DNA from: Streptomyces sp. NRRL WC-3742
GTDB lineage: Bacteria; Actinomycetota; Actinomycetes; Streptomycetales; Streptomycetaceae
Reading direction: 5' to 3'
Length of the DNA: 64,000 nt
Assembly (NCBI RefSeq): GCF_000720635.1
Contig: NZ_JOCF01000011.1
Coordinates: 67,276 to 131,275 of the forward strand
The position numbers and the translations under genes are program-made. The notes under the pieces are model-generated. The model worked only from the letters and a program-made list of their open reading frames with translations. It was not told the DNA's origin and did no database searches. This document shows positions 32,646 through 40,638 of this stretch, one piece after another (positions within the stretch are counted from its first letter, which is position 1; every line of letters begins with the position of its first letter).

Positions 32646-32682
32646 ACGGGCCCCACAGGCTGTTGCAGCCTGTGGGGCCCGT
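32646..32682 (+). terminator. Hairpin terminator after the DUF3566 gene
   Basis: Perfect 17-base arms (32646-32662 and 32666-32682) surround the loop TTG. Confidence 0.8.
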
Positions 32683-32848
32683 CGGCATTTCGGGTGACAG
32701 CCGGCCGCCCGCGGCGTGCCGCCCGGAAGCGGGTCGGCCGCGGTGGGCTTAGCTGGACGCCGCCTCCAGGGACTGCCGCAGGCCGCCCCCGGTCCGCCCG
32801 ACCGGGGTCAGGTGAGGTTCCGCAGGGACGGCTGGACGGAGGCGCGAG

Positions 32849-34219
32849 GTGGCGAAGCTCGCAGGTCAACTGGTGGAAGCGCTGGAGGGGCTGCTGGGAG
32901 TCCCCGTACCGCTCCGGCTGCAGGCGTGGGACGGCAGCGTGGCCGGGCCGCCCGGGGCCCCCACCCTGGCCCTGCGCAACCGGAAGGCGCTGCGCCGCCT
33001 GCTGTGGCAGCCGGGGGAGTTGGGCCTGGCCCGGGCCTACGTCGCGGGGGACCTCGACGTCGCCCCCGGCAGCGACCTGTACGAGGTGCTCTCCGTCGTC
33101 GGCCGCTTCTCCGAGCGGCCCGACATCCGCGCCCTGGACCTCGGCCCGCGCCGACTGCTCGGCCCCGACGGCCGCCGGGCCCTCGCCGTCGCCCTGCGGG
33201 TCGGGGCGCTGGGCCCCGAGCCCGTCCCGCCGCCGGAGGAGGTCGGCCGCGTCCGCGGCCGGCTGCACAGCCGCAGCCGCGACCGCGCGGCCATCAGCCA
33301 CCACTACGACGTCGGCAACGACTTCTACGGCCTCGTGCTGGGCTCCTCGATGGTCTACTCGTGCGCGTACTGGACGCCGGAGGCCAAGAGCCTGGAGGAC
33401 GCCCAGGAGGCCAAGCTCGACCTCATCTGCCGCAAGCTCGGCCTGCGGCCCGGGATGCGCCTGCTGGACGTGGGCTGCGGCTGGGGTTCGCTGCTCCTGC
33501 ACGCGGCGCGGCACTACGGCGTCACCGCGGTGGGCGTCTCCATCTCCACCGAGCAGGTGGCGCTGGCCCGCCGCCGGATCGAGGAGGCGGGCCTGTCCGA
33601 CCGGGTCGAGGTCCGGCTGCAGGACTACCGGGAGATCGCCGACGGCCCGTTCGACGCGATCTCCAGCGTGGGCATGGCCGAGCACGTCGGCTCCGAGCAG
33701 TACCGGGTCTACGCCGAGGGCCTCCACGCGCTGCTGGCGCCCGGCGGCAGGCTGCTCAACCACCAGATCGCCCGCCGCCCCGACCACCCCGGCGAGCCCC
33801 ACCGCACCAGCCCCTTCATCGACCGCTTCGTCTTCCCCGACGGGGAGCTCTCCCCGGTCGGCTCCACGGTGGCCGCGCTGGAGGAGGCCGGCTTCGAGGT
33901 GCGCGACGTCGAGGCGCTGCGCGAGCACTACGGGCTGACCCTGCGCGAGTGGGTGGCCAACCTGGAGGCGCACTGGACGGAGGCCGTCGGCCTGGTCGGC
34001 CGGGGCCGGGCCCGGGTCTGGCGGCTGTACATGGCGGCCTCCGCGCTCGCCTTCGAGCAGAACCGGATCGGGGTCAACCAGGTCCTCGCCGTCCGGAGCA
34101 CCGAGGAGGGCGCGGCGGGCCTGCCGCAGACCCGCGAGGAGTGGCTGCGGCGGCCGAGCCGCAGGCCGGGGGGAGTGCCCGCCGATACGGATTTGGGGGA
34201 TCGGCCGTCGGTCCGCTAA
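32849..34219 (+). CDS. Cyclopropane-fatty-acyl-phospholipid synthase family protein
   Basis: Enzymes of this family transfer a methylene or methyl group from S-adenosylmethionine to unsaturated acyl chains of phospholipids. The 456-residue product has an N-terminal DUF-like part (MAKLAGQLVEALEGLLGVPVPLRLQAW...), then the methyltransferase core HYDVGNDFYGLVLGSSMVYSCAYW (C172, aligning with the active-site Cys of E. coli Cfa), the SAM motif LLDVGCGWGS at ~205-214, and SSVGMAEHVGSEQY. The C-terminus has AFEQNRIGVNQVLAV. GTG 32849 follows ACGGAGG. The product could be a cyclopropane, methyl-branched or other modified acyl chain. Its last bases overlap the likely promoter of tRNA-Ile 1. Confidence 0.87.
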   Translation: MAKLAGQLVEALEGLLGVPVPLRLQAWDGSVAGPPGAPTLALRNRKALRRLLWQPGELGLARAYVAGDLDVAPGSDLYEVLSVVGRFSERPDIRALDLGPRRLLGPDGRRALAVALRVGALGPEPVPPPEEVGRVRGRLHSRSRDRAAISHHYDVGNDFYGLVLGSSMVYSCAYWTPEAKSLEDAQEAKLDLICRKLGLRPGMRLLDVGCGWGSLLLHAARHYGVTAVGVSISTEQVALARRRIEEAGLSDRVEVRLQDYREIADGPFDAISSVGMAEHVGSEQYRVYAEGLHALLAPGGRLLNHQIARRPDHPGEPHRTSPFIDRFVFPDGELSPVGSTVAALEEAGFEVRDVEALREHYGLTLREWVANLEAHWTEAVGLVGRGRARVWRLYMAASALAFEQNRIGVNQVLAVRSTEEGAAGLPQTREEWLRRPSRRPGGVPADTDLGDRPSVR

Positions 34220-34235
34220 TCTTTCAGTGCGGCAA

Positions 34236-34312
34236 GGGCCTATAGCTCAGACGGTTAGAGCGCTTCCCTGATAAGGAAGAGGCCACAGGTTCAAGTCCTG
34301 TTAGGCCCACCA
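34236..34312 (+). tRNA. tRNA-Ile (GAT), copy 1, CCA encoded
   Basis: The full cloverleaf is visible: acceptor GGGCCTA/TAGGCCC, anticodon stem CTTCC/GGAAG with loop CTGATAA (anticodon GAT), T-arm CAGGTTCAAGTCCTG, discriminator A and an encoded CCA (34310-34312). TAATCT at 34217-34222, with TTGGGG 18 bases upstream, could be its promoter. Confidence 0.97.
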
Positions 34313-34315
34313 CCG

Positions 34316-34348
34316 CGAAGGGCCCGGAGCATCGCTCCGGGCCCTTCG
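34316..34348 (+). terminator. Terminator of tRNA-Ile 1
   Basis: Arms of 15 bases (34316-34330 and 34334-34348) with loop ATC follow the tRNA immediately. Confidence 0.8.
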
Positions 34349-34439
34349 GCGTTCCTTCGACGTTGCCGCACCTCCGCCGCGCCACCGGGCGGAGGTGAAC
34401 GCAGGGCGGATGTTCCGGTAATCTCTTGCCTCGCGACGA

Positions 34440-34513
34440 GGGCCTATAGCTCAGACGGTTAGAGCGCTTCCCTGATAAGGAAGAGGCCACAGGTTCAAGT
34501 CCTGTTAGGCCCA
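34440..34513 (+). tRNA. tRNA-Ile (GAT), copy 2, no encoded CCA
   Basis: The 74-base body is identical to copy 1, but it is followed by CCG instead of CCA, so CCA would have to be completed by the PcnA enzyme. TAATCT (34419-34424) again lies upstream at nearly the same distance. Confidence 0.97.
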
Positions 34514-34834
34514 CCGCATCCGAGGGGCCCGGAGAGATCCACAGCGATCCGCTCCGGGCCCCTCGGCGTTCCGTCGGGCCGTTTCCGGCCGTTCGCCCGG
34601 ACGTTCGGGGAGGCCCCGGAGGATGTGGGCCGTCAATCCTCCGGCCGGGCCCGAGGGTTGGCCGTACGGTGGCTGGTCACGATTGGGACACCGGTGTGTA
34701 TCATCGGCCGCAGGGCGGTCTGGCACCCGACAGCCCCGTTCGCTCTCGAAACACATCAGGACTCGTCGGCCCGGTCATTCCGGCCGGAGCACCGGCTCTT
34801 GAGTCCGCCAACGCAAGAAGGACGAGGTCCCGCG
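34514..34834 (+). other. Intergenic region before DLW-39 gene
   Basis: These 321 bases hold the tRNA-Ile 2 terminator and, from about 34660, a leader that probably carries the promoter of the small downstream gene. The least GC-rich stretch (CACGATTGGGACACCGGTGTGTATCATC, in two parts at about 34679-34707) could be that promoter. I see no further gene. Confidence 0.4.
34520..34566 (+). terminator. Terminator of tRNA-Ile 2
   Basis: Perfect 15-base arms (34520-34534 and 34552-34566) with a 17-base loop. Confidence 0.75.
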
Positions 34835-34963
34835 GTGAAGAAGCTCCTCCTGGTCGCCCTGGTCGCCCTCGGCGGCTTCTTTGTCTACCGTCAGGTCCAG
34901 GCGGACCGCGCCGAGCAGGACCTGTGGACCGAGGCCACCGACCCGATTCCGGCCGGCCGCTGA
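34835..34963 (+). CDS. DLW-39 family small membrane protein
   Basis: GTG 34835 follows AAGAAGGACGAGG and opens a 42-residue protein. It begins with two Lys, has one hydrophobic segment (LLLVALVALGGFFVYRQV), and ends with the conserved AEQDLWTEATDPI; the DLW triplet names the family. It is conserved in actinomycetes, usually near gyrA and tRNA genes, and its function is unknown. It probably sits in the membrane with an outside C-terminal tail. Confidence 0.85.
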   Translation: MKKLLLVALVALGGFFVYRQVQADRAEQDLWTEATDPIPAGR

Positions 34964-35133
34964 GCCCCCGGGCGATCTGACGATCGACGATCTTCGGAGG
35001 CGCCGCCCGCGCCTCCCGGACCGGCCGGTCCGGTCATACGACCTGACCGGCTGGTTCCTCTCCTGGGAACGGCGCCGAGGACGGCGTCGGAACCCGGTAC
35101 GCTAGTGCCCGTCGGCACGCGCGGTGCCGTCGA

Positions 35134-35206
35134 GGGGCATTAGCTCAGTTGGTAGAGCGCTGCCTTTGCAAGGCAGATGTCAGGAGTTCGAGTCTCCTAT
35201 GCTCCA
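35134..35206 (+). tRNA. tRNA-Ala (TGC)
   Basis: Acceptor GGGGCAT/ATGCTCC, anticodon stem CTGCC/GGCAG with loop TTTGCAA (anticodon TGC), T-arm AGGAGTTCGAGTCTCCT, discriminator A. CCA is not encoded. A hairpin terminator follows. Confidence 0.97.
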
Positions 35207-35212
35207 CAGCAC

Positions 35213-35255
35213 GCGATGAGCGGCTGATCCGAGGTTCGGGTCAGCCGCTCATCGC
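35213..35255. terminator. Terminator between tRNA-Ala and DUF5324 gene
   Basis: Perfect 15-base arms (35213-35227 and 35241-35255) lie between the tRNA and a convergent gene and could serve both. Confidence 0.75.
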
Positions 35256-35268
35256 ATTCACGGGCCGG

Positions 35269-36006
35269 TCACTGGGGCTGCGGCCCGTTCCCGTCGTCCG
35301 TCCCCGGCTCGGTGTCGGGCTCTGCGGCGGTCCCGGGGGCGTCGCCGGCGGTGGGGGAGCCGTTCAGCGGGGCGGAGGCGGCGTGGGCGCCGGCCGGGCG
35401 GGGCGACTGCTCCTGCGGCGGCTCGACCAGCCACTCCGGGTTGCTGTGCCGCCGCCACCACTGCCAGGCCACCAGGCCACCGCCGACGGCCAGCACGCCC
35501 GCCACGGCGAGGCCCGTGGTCCAGCTGCGGCAGCGGCGCTCCCGGCGGGCGTTGCGGGCGGCGAGATCGCTGATCTCGGCGGAGCTGACGTGGCCCTGGA
35601 GGGCGGTCAGCGCGGCGGCGCCCCGGCTCTGGGCCTCCTGGGCGACGGGAGTGACCGCGGCGCGGGCCTCCTCGACCGCCTGGATGACCCTGGGGGCCAC
35701 GGTGGAGCGCGCCTGGTCGGCGGCGCGGCCCGCGGACACCCGGGCCGCCAGGGCGGCCTCCTGGGCCCGGTGGAGGGCCTTGAGGGCGTTCTGCTGGGCC
35801 TCTGGCGGCAGTGAGGCGAACGCCTGGCCGACCTGTGGGGCGAGGTGTTTGCCGTACTGGGCGCGGAGGGCGTGGGCGGCGTGGCCGGCCTTGGGGCCGA
35901 GGGCGTCCAGGGCGGGGCCGAGGCGCTGCCGGGCGCCGTCCGCGAAATGGGCGGCGGTGTCCATGGTCCTGGTGGCGGTCTCGCGGGCCGTGTCCGTCAG
36001 GGTCAC
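35269..36006 (-). CDS. DUF5324 family membrane protein
   Basis: The 245-residue product from GTG 36006 is preceded by AGGAGGAGAG; an ATG at 36036 lies upstream of that site, so it is rejected. Residues ~1-160 are Ala-rich, helical and probably coiled-coil (TDTARETATRTMDTAAHFADGARQRL...). One transmembrane segment follows (TTGLAVAGVLAVGGGLVAWQWW), then a Pro/Ala-rich tail. It fits the DUF5324 family of Streptomyces, with no known function. Confidence 0.82.
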   Translation of the reverse strand: MTLTDTARETATRTMDTAAHFADGARQRLGPALDALGPKAGHAAHALRAQYGKHLAPQVGQAFASLPPEAQQNALKALHRAQEAALAARVSAGRAADQARSTVAPRVIQAVEEARAAVTPVAQEAQSRGAAALTALQGHVSSAEISDLAARNARRERRCRSWTTGLAVAGVLAVGGGLVAWQWWRRHSNPEWLVEPPQEQSPRPAGAHAASAPLNGSPTAGDAPGTAAEPDTEPGTDDGNGPQPQ

Positions 36007-36182
36007 GAGTTCTCTCCTCCTCGGTGGCATCCTCAATGCACTTATCCACCTGAATGCTGATCATGCATCCGTATTCGTCCGGCGGCATGCCGGAGTGGTC
36101 CGTACGCGAGGCACGGAGACGTCCGGGGGTGCCGCGGGCGCCGCAGTACGCTGGCTGCCTCCGCACGGAAGGGGAACGGCTG

Positions 36183-37070
36183 ATGGGCCCGGAGGACCGA
36201 CCGGCGGCGAGCGGGCCGCAGGCCGCGCCGCCCGGCTGCTACCGGCACCCGGGGACGGCGACCGGGGTGTCCTGCACCCGCTGCGAGCGCCCGATCTGCC
36301 CGCAGTGCATGGTGTCCGCCTCGGTGGGCTTCCAGTGCCCCGAGTGCGTCGGGCGGGGCCGAGCCGGGGCGAGGCGGGCGACCACCCGGTTCGGCGGCGT
36401 GCCGGTCGCGGACGGCGCCCTCGTCACCCGGGGGCTGATCCTGGCCAACCTGCTGGTCTGGGTGCTGGCCGCCTACGTGTTCACGCCGCAGCTGGAGCGG
36501 GTCTGGTCGCTGTACAGCGTCGGGCTGCACCGGGGCGGCCCGGAGGGCGTCGCGGACGGGCCGGACCAGTGGTACCGGCTGCTGACCGCCACCTTCCTGC
36601 ACGTGGAGTGGTGGCACATCGGCGCCAACATGCTGGCCCTGCTCATCCTCGGCCCCGCGCTGGAGGAGGCGCTCGGCCGGCTGCGTTTCCTCGCGCTCTA
36701 CCTGCTGGCGGGCCTGGGCGGCAGCACCCTGGCCTTCCTGATCGACGGCGACTGGATGAACTCGCTGGGGGCCTCCGGTGCGATCTTCGGCCTGATCGGC
36801 GCCACGGTGGTGCTGCAGCTGCGGACGAAGGGCCCGCTCGGCCCGGTGCTGGCGCTGCTGGTCTTCAACGCGATCGTCACCTACACCCGCCGGGACGTCA
36901 TCGACTGGCGGGCCCACCTGGGCGGTCTGCTGCTGGGCGCCCTGGTGGCGGTCGGCCTCATGTACGCCCCGCGCGAGCGCCGGGCCCTGGTGCAGGGGCT
37001 GACGGTGGCGGCCGCGGTGGCGGTGGAGGCCGGGATGCTGGCGATCGGGACGGCCCTGTACGGCGGGTGA
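36183..37070 (+). CDS. Rhomboid family intramembrane serine protease
   Basis: Rhomboids cleave transmembrane substrates inside the bilayer. The 295-residue product has an N-terminal zinc-binding B-box-like segment (CYRHPGTATGVSCTRCERPICPQC...CPEC), then six or seven membrane helices. The catalytic Ser is in LGASGAIFG (S198) and the His in DWRAHLGGLLLG (H245). The WWHIGANMLAL helix is also conserved. ATG 36183 follows GGAAGGGGAACG. Upstream frame extension to 36054 is unlikely. The substrate is unknown. Confidence 0.9.
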   Translation: MGPEDRPAASGPQAAPPGCYRHPGTATGVSCTRCERPICPQCMVSASVGFQCPECVGRGRAGARRATTRFGGVPVADGALVTRGLILANLLVWVLAAYVFTPQLERVWSLYSVGLHRGGPEGVADGPDQWYRLLTATFLHVEWWHIGANMLALLILGPALEEALGRLRFLALYLLAGLGGSTLAFLIDGDWMNSLGASGAIFGLIGATVVLQLRTKGPLGPVLALLVFNAIVTYTRRDVIDWRAHLGGLLLGALVAVGLMYAPRERRALVQGLTVAAAVAVEAGMLAIGTALYGG

Positions 37071-37399
37071 CGCCCGGGCGGTTGTCCACAGCGGGTGCGG
37101 GGCTGTGCGCGGGCTGTGCGCCGACCCGGGTGCGGACGGGTGTTCTACGCGTGTTCCGCTGTGCGATTCCGGCGCTCTCCGGGTGTCGTCCACAGCTGTG
37201 GACGGACGGGGCGCGGGAAGTTATCCACAGGCTGGGGAGACTTTTCCCCAGTGTGGATAACCATGTGGATAAACACGATGATCCGACTGTGGAGGCGATC
37301 GAGCGGCCGCGTTCGGACACGACCGACCGCCGCCCCGGGTCGAGCACGGTCCGGAGCGGCGGTGGGGGTCCGAGGGCGGGCCTCAGGAGGGGCGGAGCG
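37071..37399. other. DnaA box cluster outside oriC
   Basis: This convergent gap contains four perfect DnaA boxes: TTGTCCACA at 37082, and TTATCCACA at 37221 (+), 37252 (-) and 37264 (-). TCGTCCACA at 37186 and reverse CCGTCCACA at 37197 are near matches. All fall in 191 bases (37082-37272). The rest of the gap shows no gene. It is about 15 kb to the right of oriC, a distance compatible with a DnaA-titration site. Confidence 0.85.
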
Positions 37400-37648
37400 T
37401 CACTTCCACTGGGTGGAGACGCCGAAGCCGGCGGCGATGAAGCCGAAGCCGACCAGGATGTTCCAGTTCCGCCAGCTCTCGACCGGGTAGGAGCCGCTGG
37501 TCACGTAGTAGGTGACGATCCACACCAGCCCGATCAGGAACAGTGCCAGCATCAGCGGCGCGACCCAACTACGGCCCGAGCTGATCTTCACCGCGGTGGT
37601 GGTCGGCGGTGTGTAGTCGGACTTCTTGCGGAGTCGAGACTTCGGCAC
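37400..37648 (-). CDS. crgA: Cell division protein CrgA
   Basis: CrgA is a small two-helix membrane protein that coordinates septum formation; in Streptomyces it affects FtsZ ring timing during sporulation. The 82-residue product starts [15 protein letters not shown], has helices at about 30-50 ([21 protein letters not shown]) and 63-80 ([19 protein letters not shown]), and ends immediately after. It diverges from the DUF881 gene. Confidence 0.95.
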   Translation of the reverse strand: MPKSRLRKKSDYTPPTTTAVKISSGRSWVAPLMLALFLIGLVWIVTYYVTSGSYPVESWRNWNILVGFGFIAAGFGVSTQWK

Positions 37649-37803
37649 GAGGGGATCTCCTGTCGATGCGCTGTGAGACCGCGCAGAGGCAGCGGGCGAG
37701 TCGGTCCGGCGGGTCGGTGGTCGAGAGGGTCTGGGGCCTCCCGCACGTGCAACCGGCGTCCGTTAGCGTAGTGGCTCGGCGGGTCTCAAGAGATAAGGGT
37801 ACG

Positions 37804-38577
37804 GTGACTAATTTGTCGATTCCCCCTGAGTCGGCCGGTACCCGCCGCTCCGGCGCCCGAATTGTCGGACGTGCCCTGACCTGCGCCGTCTTCGCGCTCG
37901 CCGGACTGCTCTTCTACGTCAGCGCGCAGACCGCCCGCGGTACCGACCTGCGCACCGACAACTCCCTCCTCAGCCTCGGCGACGTCATCCGCCAGCGCAG
38001 CAACCAGAACCAGCAGGCCCAGGCCCAGCTGGCCGACCTCCAGGCCCAGGAGCAGCACCTCACCGAGCAGCAGGCCCACAGCCCCGCCGAGGCGGCCAGG
38101 CTGGACGGCCTGCGGCTCGGCGCCGCCCTGGAGCCGCTCCAGGGCGGCGGCCTGACCGTCACCCTCAACGACGCCCCGCCCAACGCCACCGCCCGGGTGC
38201 CCGGCGTCCCCGAGCCCGGCGTCAACGACCTGGTCATCCACCAGCAGGACATCCAGGCCGTCGTCAACGCGATGTGGCGCGGAGGAGCCGAAGGGGTCCA
38301 GGTGATGGACCAGCGGCTGATCTCCACCAGCGCCGTGCGCTGCGTCGGCAACACCCTGCTCCTCCAGGGCCGGGTCTACTCCCCGCCGTACGTCATCAAG
38401 GCGGTGGGGAAGACGGACGCCCTGCGCGGGGCCGTCGAGGCGGACCCGACGATCCACACCTACCTCAAGTACGTCCAGGCGTACGGCCTCGGCTGGAAGG
38501 TCCAGGAGAGCGGGGACCTGACCCTCCCCGGCTACTCGGGCACCACCGAGCTGCACTCGGCGGGCGGTCAGCAGTAG
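37804..38577 (+). CDS. DUF881 family protein
   Basis: The 257-residue product starts at GTG 37804 (MTNLSIPPESAGTRRSG) and has an N-terminal membrane anchor (ALTCAVFALAGLLFYVSAQ), a coiled-coil stretch (~65-105, Gln-rich NQNQQAQAQLADLQAQEQH) and a folded extracytoplasmic C-terminal domain with LVIHQQDIQAVVNAMW, typical of DUF881. The family is usually linked to cell-division loci in Gram-positive bacteria; here it is next to crgA. The open frame upstream overlaps crgA on the other strand and is not coding. Confidence 0.88.
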   Translation: MTNLSIPPESAGTRRSGARIVGRALTCAVFALAGLLFYVSAQTARGTDLRTDNSLLSLGDVIRQRSNQNQQAQAQLADLQAQEQHLTEQQAHSPAEAARLDGLRLGAALEPLQGGGLTVTLNDAPPNATARVPGVPEPGVNDLVIHQQDIQAVVNAMWRGGAEGVQVMDQRLISTSAVRCVGNTLLLQGRVYSPPYVIKAVGKTDALRGAVEADPTIHTYLKYVQAYGLGWKVQESGDLTLPGYSGTTELHSAGGQQ

Positions 38578-38646
38578 CGGGACCGTCCCGACCGCCTTCG
38601 GGCTCGGGTCTACTCTTGATCCCAGTCCGCTACGCGAGGGAGCACC

Positions 38647-38826
38647 ATGTACGGCTGGATCTGGCGTCACCTACCGGGGAACACCCTGGTCCGGGCCGTC
38701 ATCTCGCTGCTCCTCGTCGTGGGGATCGTCTACCTCCTCTTCACCTACGTCTTCCCGTGGGCGGAACCGCTGCTCCCCTTCGGTGACGTCACAGTGGACG
38801 GCGGCGACGGCGCCGCGGTCGGCTGA
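38647..38826 (+). CDS. Small membrane protein, 59 residues
   Basis: ATG 38647 follows GCGAGGGAGC and opens a 59-residue protein beginning MYGWIWRHLPGNTLVR, with one transmembrane helix (AVISLLLVVGIVYLLFTYVFPW) and an acidic tail (DVTVDGGDGAAVG). It lies between the DUF881 gene and pabA, a position where Streptomyces genomes also carry a small membrane-protein gene. The function is unknown. Confidence 0.8.
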   Translation: MYGWIWRHLPGNTLVRAVISLLLVVGIVYLLFTYVFPWAEPLLPFGDVTVDGGDGAAVG

Positions 38827-38882
38827 ACCGGCGGCCCCGGCACTTCCATCCAGTACCGCACCCCCACGGAGACCACGCGCGC

Positions 38883-39548
38883 ATGAGCAGCCAGCCGAAT
38901 CCGCCCCGCATCCTGGTGGTGGACAACTACGACAGCTTCGTCTTCAACCTGGTGCAGTACCTGTACCAGTTGGGCGCCACCTGCGAGGTCGTGCGCAACG
39001 ACGAGGTGACCGTCGAACACGCCGTGCGCCGCGACGGCGACGCGGGCTTCGACGGAGTGCTGCTCTCCCCCGGGCCCGGGTCGCCCGAGGAGGCCGGGGT
39101 CTGCATCGAGATGGTGCACCACTGCGCGGGGATCGGGCTGCCGGTGTTCGGCGTCTGCCTGGGCCTGCAGTCGATCGCCGTCGCGTACGGCGCCGTGGTC
39201 GGCCGGGCGCCGGAGCTGCTGCACGGCAAGACCTCCGCGGTCGAGCACGGGGACACCGGGGTGTTCGCGGGCCTGCCCTCGCCGCTGACCGCGACCCGCT
39301 ACCACTCGCTGGCCGTCGACCCGGCCACCGTCCCCGCGGAGCTCGAGGTCACCGCCCGGACGGTGGAGAGCGGCGTCATCATGGGCCTGCGGCACCGCGA
39401 ACTCCCCGTCGAGGGCGTGCAGTTCCACCCCGAGTCGGTGCTCACCGAGGGCGGCCACCGGATGCTCGCCAACTGGCTGGCGGACTGCGGGGACCCGCGG
39501 GCCGTGGACCGGTCGACCGGGCTCGCCCCGGTGATCGGCCGAGGCTGA
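38883..39548 (+). CDS. pabA: Aminodeoxychorismate/anthranilate synthase glutamine amidotransferase
   Basis: This is the class I glutamine amidotransferase subunit that gives ammonia to chorismate, for folate (PabA) or tryptophan (TrpG) synthesis. The 221-residue product has the VVDNYDSFVFNLVQYL start, the nucleophile C92 in GVCLGLQ, and the His/Glu pair in VQFHPESVL. Which partner it serves cannot be told from the subunit alone; no pabB or trpE is nearby. Its conserved position beside the class E sortases suits the usual annotation as PabA. Confidence 0.92.
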   Translation: MSSQPNPPRILVVDNYDSFVFNLVQYLYQLGATCEVVRNDEVTVEHAVRRDGDAGFDGVLLSPGPGSPEEAGVCIEMVHHCAGIGLPVFGVCLGLQSIAVAYGAVVGRAPELLHGKTSAVEHGDTGVFAGLPSPLTATRYHSLAVDPATVPAELEVTARTVESGVIMGLRHRELPVEGVQFHPESVLTEGGHRMLANWLADCGDPRAVDRSTGLAPVIGRG

Positions 39549-39553
39549 ACGGC

Positions 39554-40609
39554 GTGACCACGCTGCGACCGGAGGGGCGCTACCAGCCGCAGGCGCAGGA
39601 GTGGCCTCATGGGGAGCCCCAGGGCCATGGCCCGGACCCGTACGGCGCCCAGCAGGCGGCCGGAGCACCCGAGGACGCCTGGGGCGTGTACGAGCAGGCC
39701 GAGCAGCCCGCCGCCGACGGCCCCGAGTACCCCTGGCTGCCGGACCAGACGCTGCAACTGCGGCTGCCCGCCGACCTCGCGGGCGCCTCGGCCGAGCCCG
39801 CCCCGCCCACCGGCGGCCGGGCCGAGCGCCGGCGCGCCGCGAAGGGCCGTACGGCCGTCCGCTCGGGCCATGGACGGCGCCGGGCACGCGGCAGGGCGGC
39901 GGCCGGGCCGAGGCCCAAGGAGTCGCCCCTGGTGCTGATGGCGCGGTTCGTCGGCGAGTCGTGCATCACCCTCGGCGTGGTGATGCTGCTGTTCGTCGCG
40001 TACCAGCTCTGGTGGACCAACGTGCAGGCGGACCAGGCCGCGAGCGACGCCCGCGACCAGCTGGAGCAGCAGTTCGACCAGACCCCCAAGCCGGGGCAGC
40101 CCGCGCCGGACCCGAACAAGCCCGAGGTGTTCGCCCCGGGAAAGGGCTTCGCGATCGTCTACCTGCCCAAGCTGGGCCTCAAGTTCCCGATCGCCGAGGG
40201 GACTTCGAAGTCGGCGGTGCTCGACAACGGCCTGGTCGGCCACTACACGGGCACCGGCATGCCGGCCGACAAGGCGGGCAACTTCGCGCTGGCCGCGCAC
40301 CGCAACACCCACGGCGAGCCGTTCCGGTACATCAACAAGCTCGACAAGGGCGACAAGATCATCGTCGAGACGGCCACCGCGTACTACACGTACGAGGTCA
40401 CCAGCGGGATCCCGGAGACCTCCCCGAGCAACGTGAGCGTGATCAAGCCGGTGCCCAACGGCGCCGGATACCCCGGCCCGGGCCGCTACATCACGTTGAC
40501 CACGTGCACCCCGGAGTTCACCTCCAAGTTCCGCCTCATCGTCTTTGGCAAGATGACGGAGGAACGGCCGCGCAGCCAGGGCAAGCCGGCTGCGATCGCG
40601 GGCGGGTAG
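39554..40609 (+). CDS. srtE1: Class E sortase (first)
   Basis: Class E sortases attach LAxTG-type surface proteins, including long chaplins in Streptomyces, to peptidoglycan. The 351-residue protein from GTG 39554 has a Gln/Pro/Arg-rich cytoplasmic part, a membrane helix at ~140-160 (ITLGVVMLLFVAYQLWW) and the sortase fold, with catalytic H249 in LAAHRN, C318 in TLTTC and R327 in KFRLIVFG. It starts six bases after the pabA stop and is followed by the second sortase. Confidence 0.93.
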   Translation: MTTLRPEGRYQPQAQEWPHGEPQGHGPDPYGAQQAAGAPEDAWGVYEQAEQPAADGPEYPWLPDQTLQLRLPADLAGASAEPAPPTGGRAERRRAAKGRTAVRSGHGRRRARGRAAAGPRPKESPLVLMARFVGESCITLGVVMLLFVAYQLWWTNVQADQAASDARDQLEQQFDQTPKPGQPAPDPNKPEVFAPGKGFAIVYLPKLGLKFPIAEGTSKSAVLDNGLVGHYTGTGMPADKAGNFALAAHRNTHGEPFRYINKLDKGDKIIVETATAYYTYEVTSGIPETSPSNVSVIKPVPNGAGYPGPGRYITLTTCTPEFTSKFRLIVFGKMTEERPRSQGKPAAIAGG

Positions 40610-40638
40610 CCGCCCGGCACGGAGGGGGAGCACCACAG

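Noticed and set aside
35312..37771. 819-codon plus-strand open frame across the DUF5324, rhomboid and crgA region
   Set aside because: It runs antisense or out of frame through three recognised genes and has no domain.
37609..37803. N-terminal extension of the DUF881 protein
   Set aside because: It overlaps the crgA coding strand and has no ribosome binding site.
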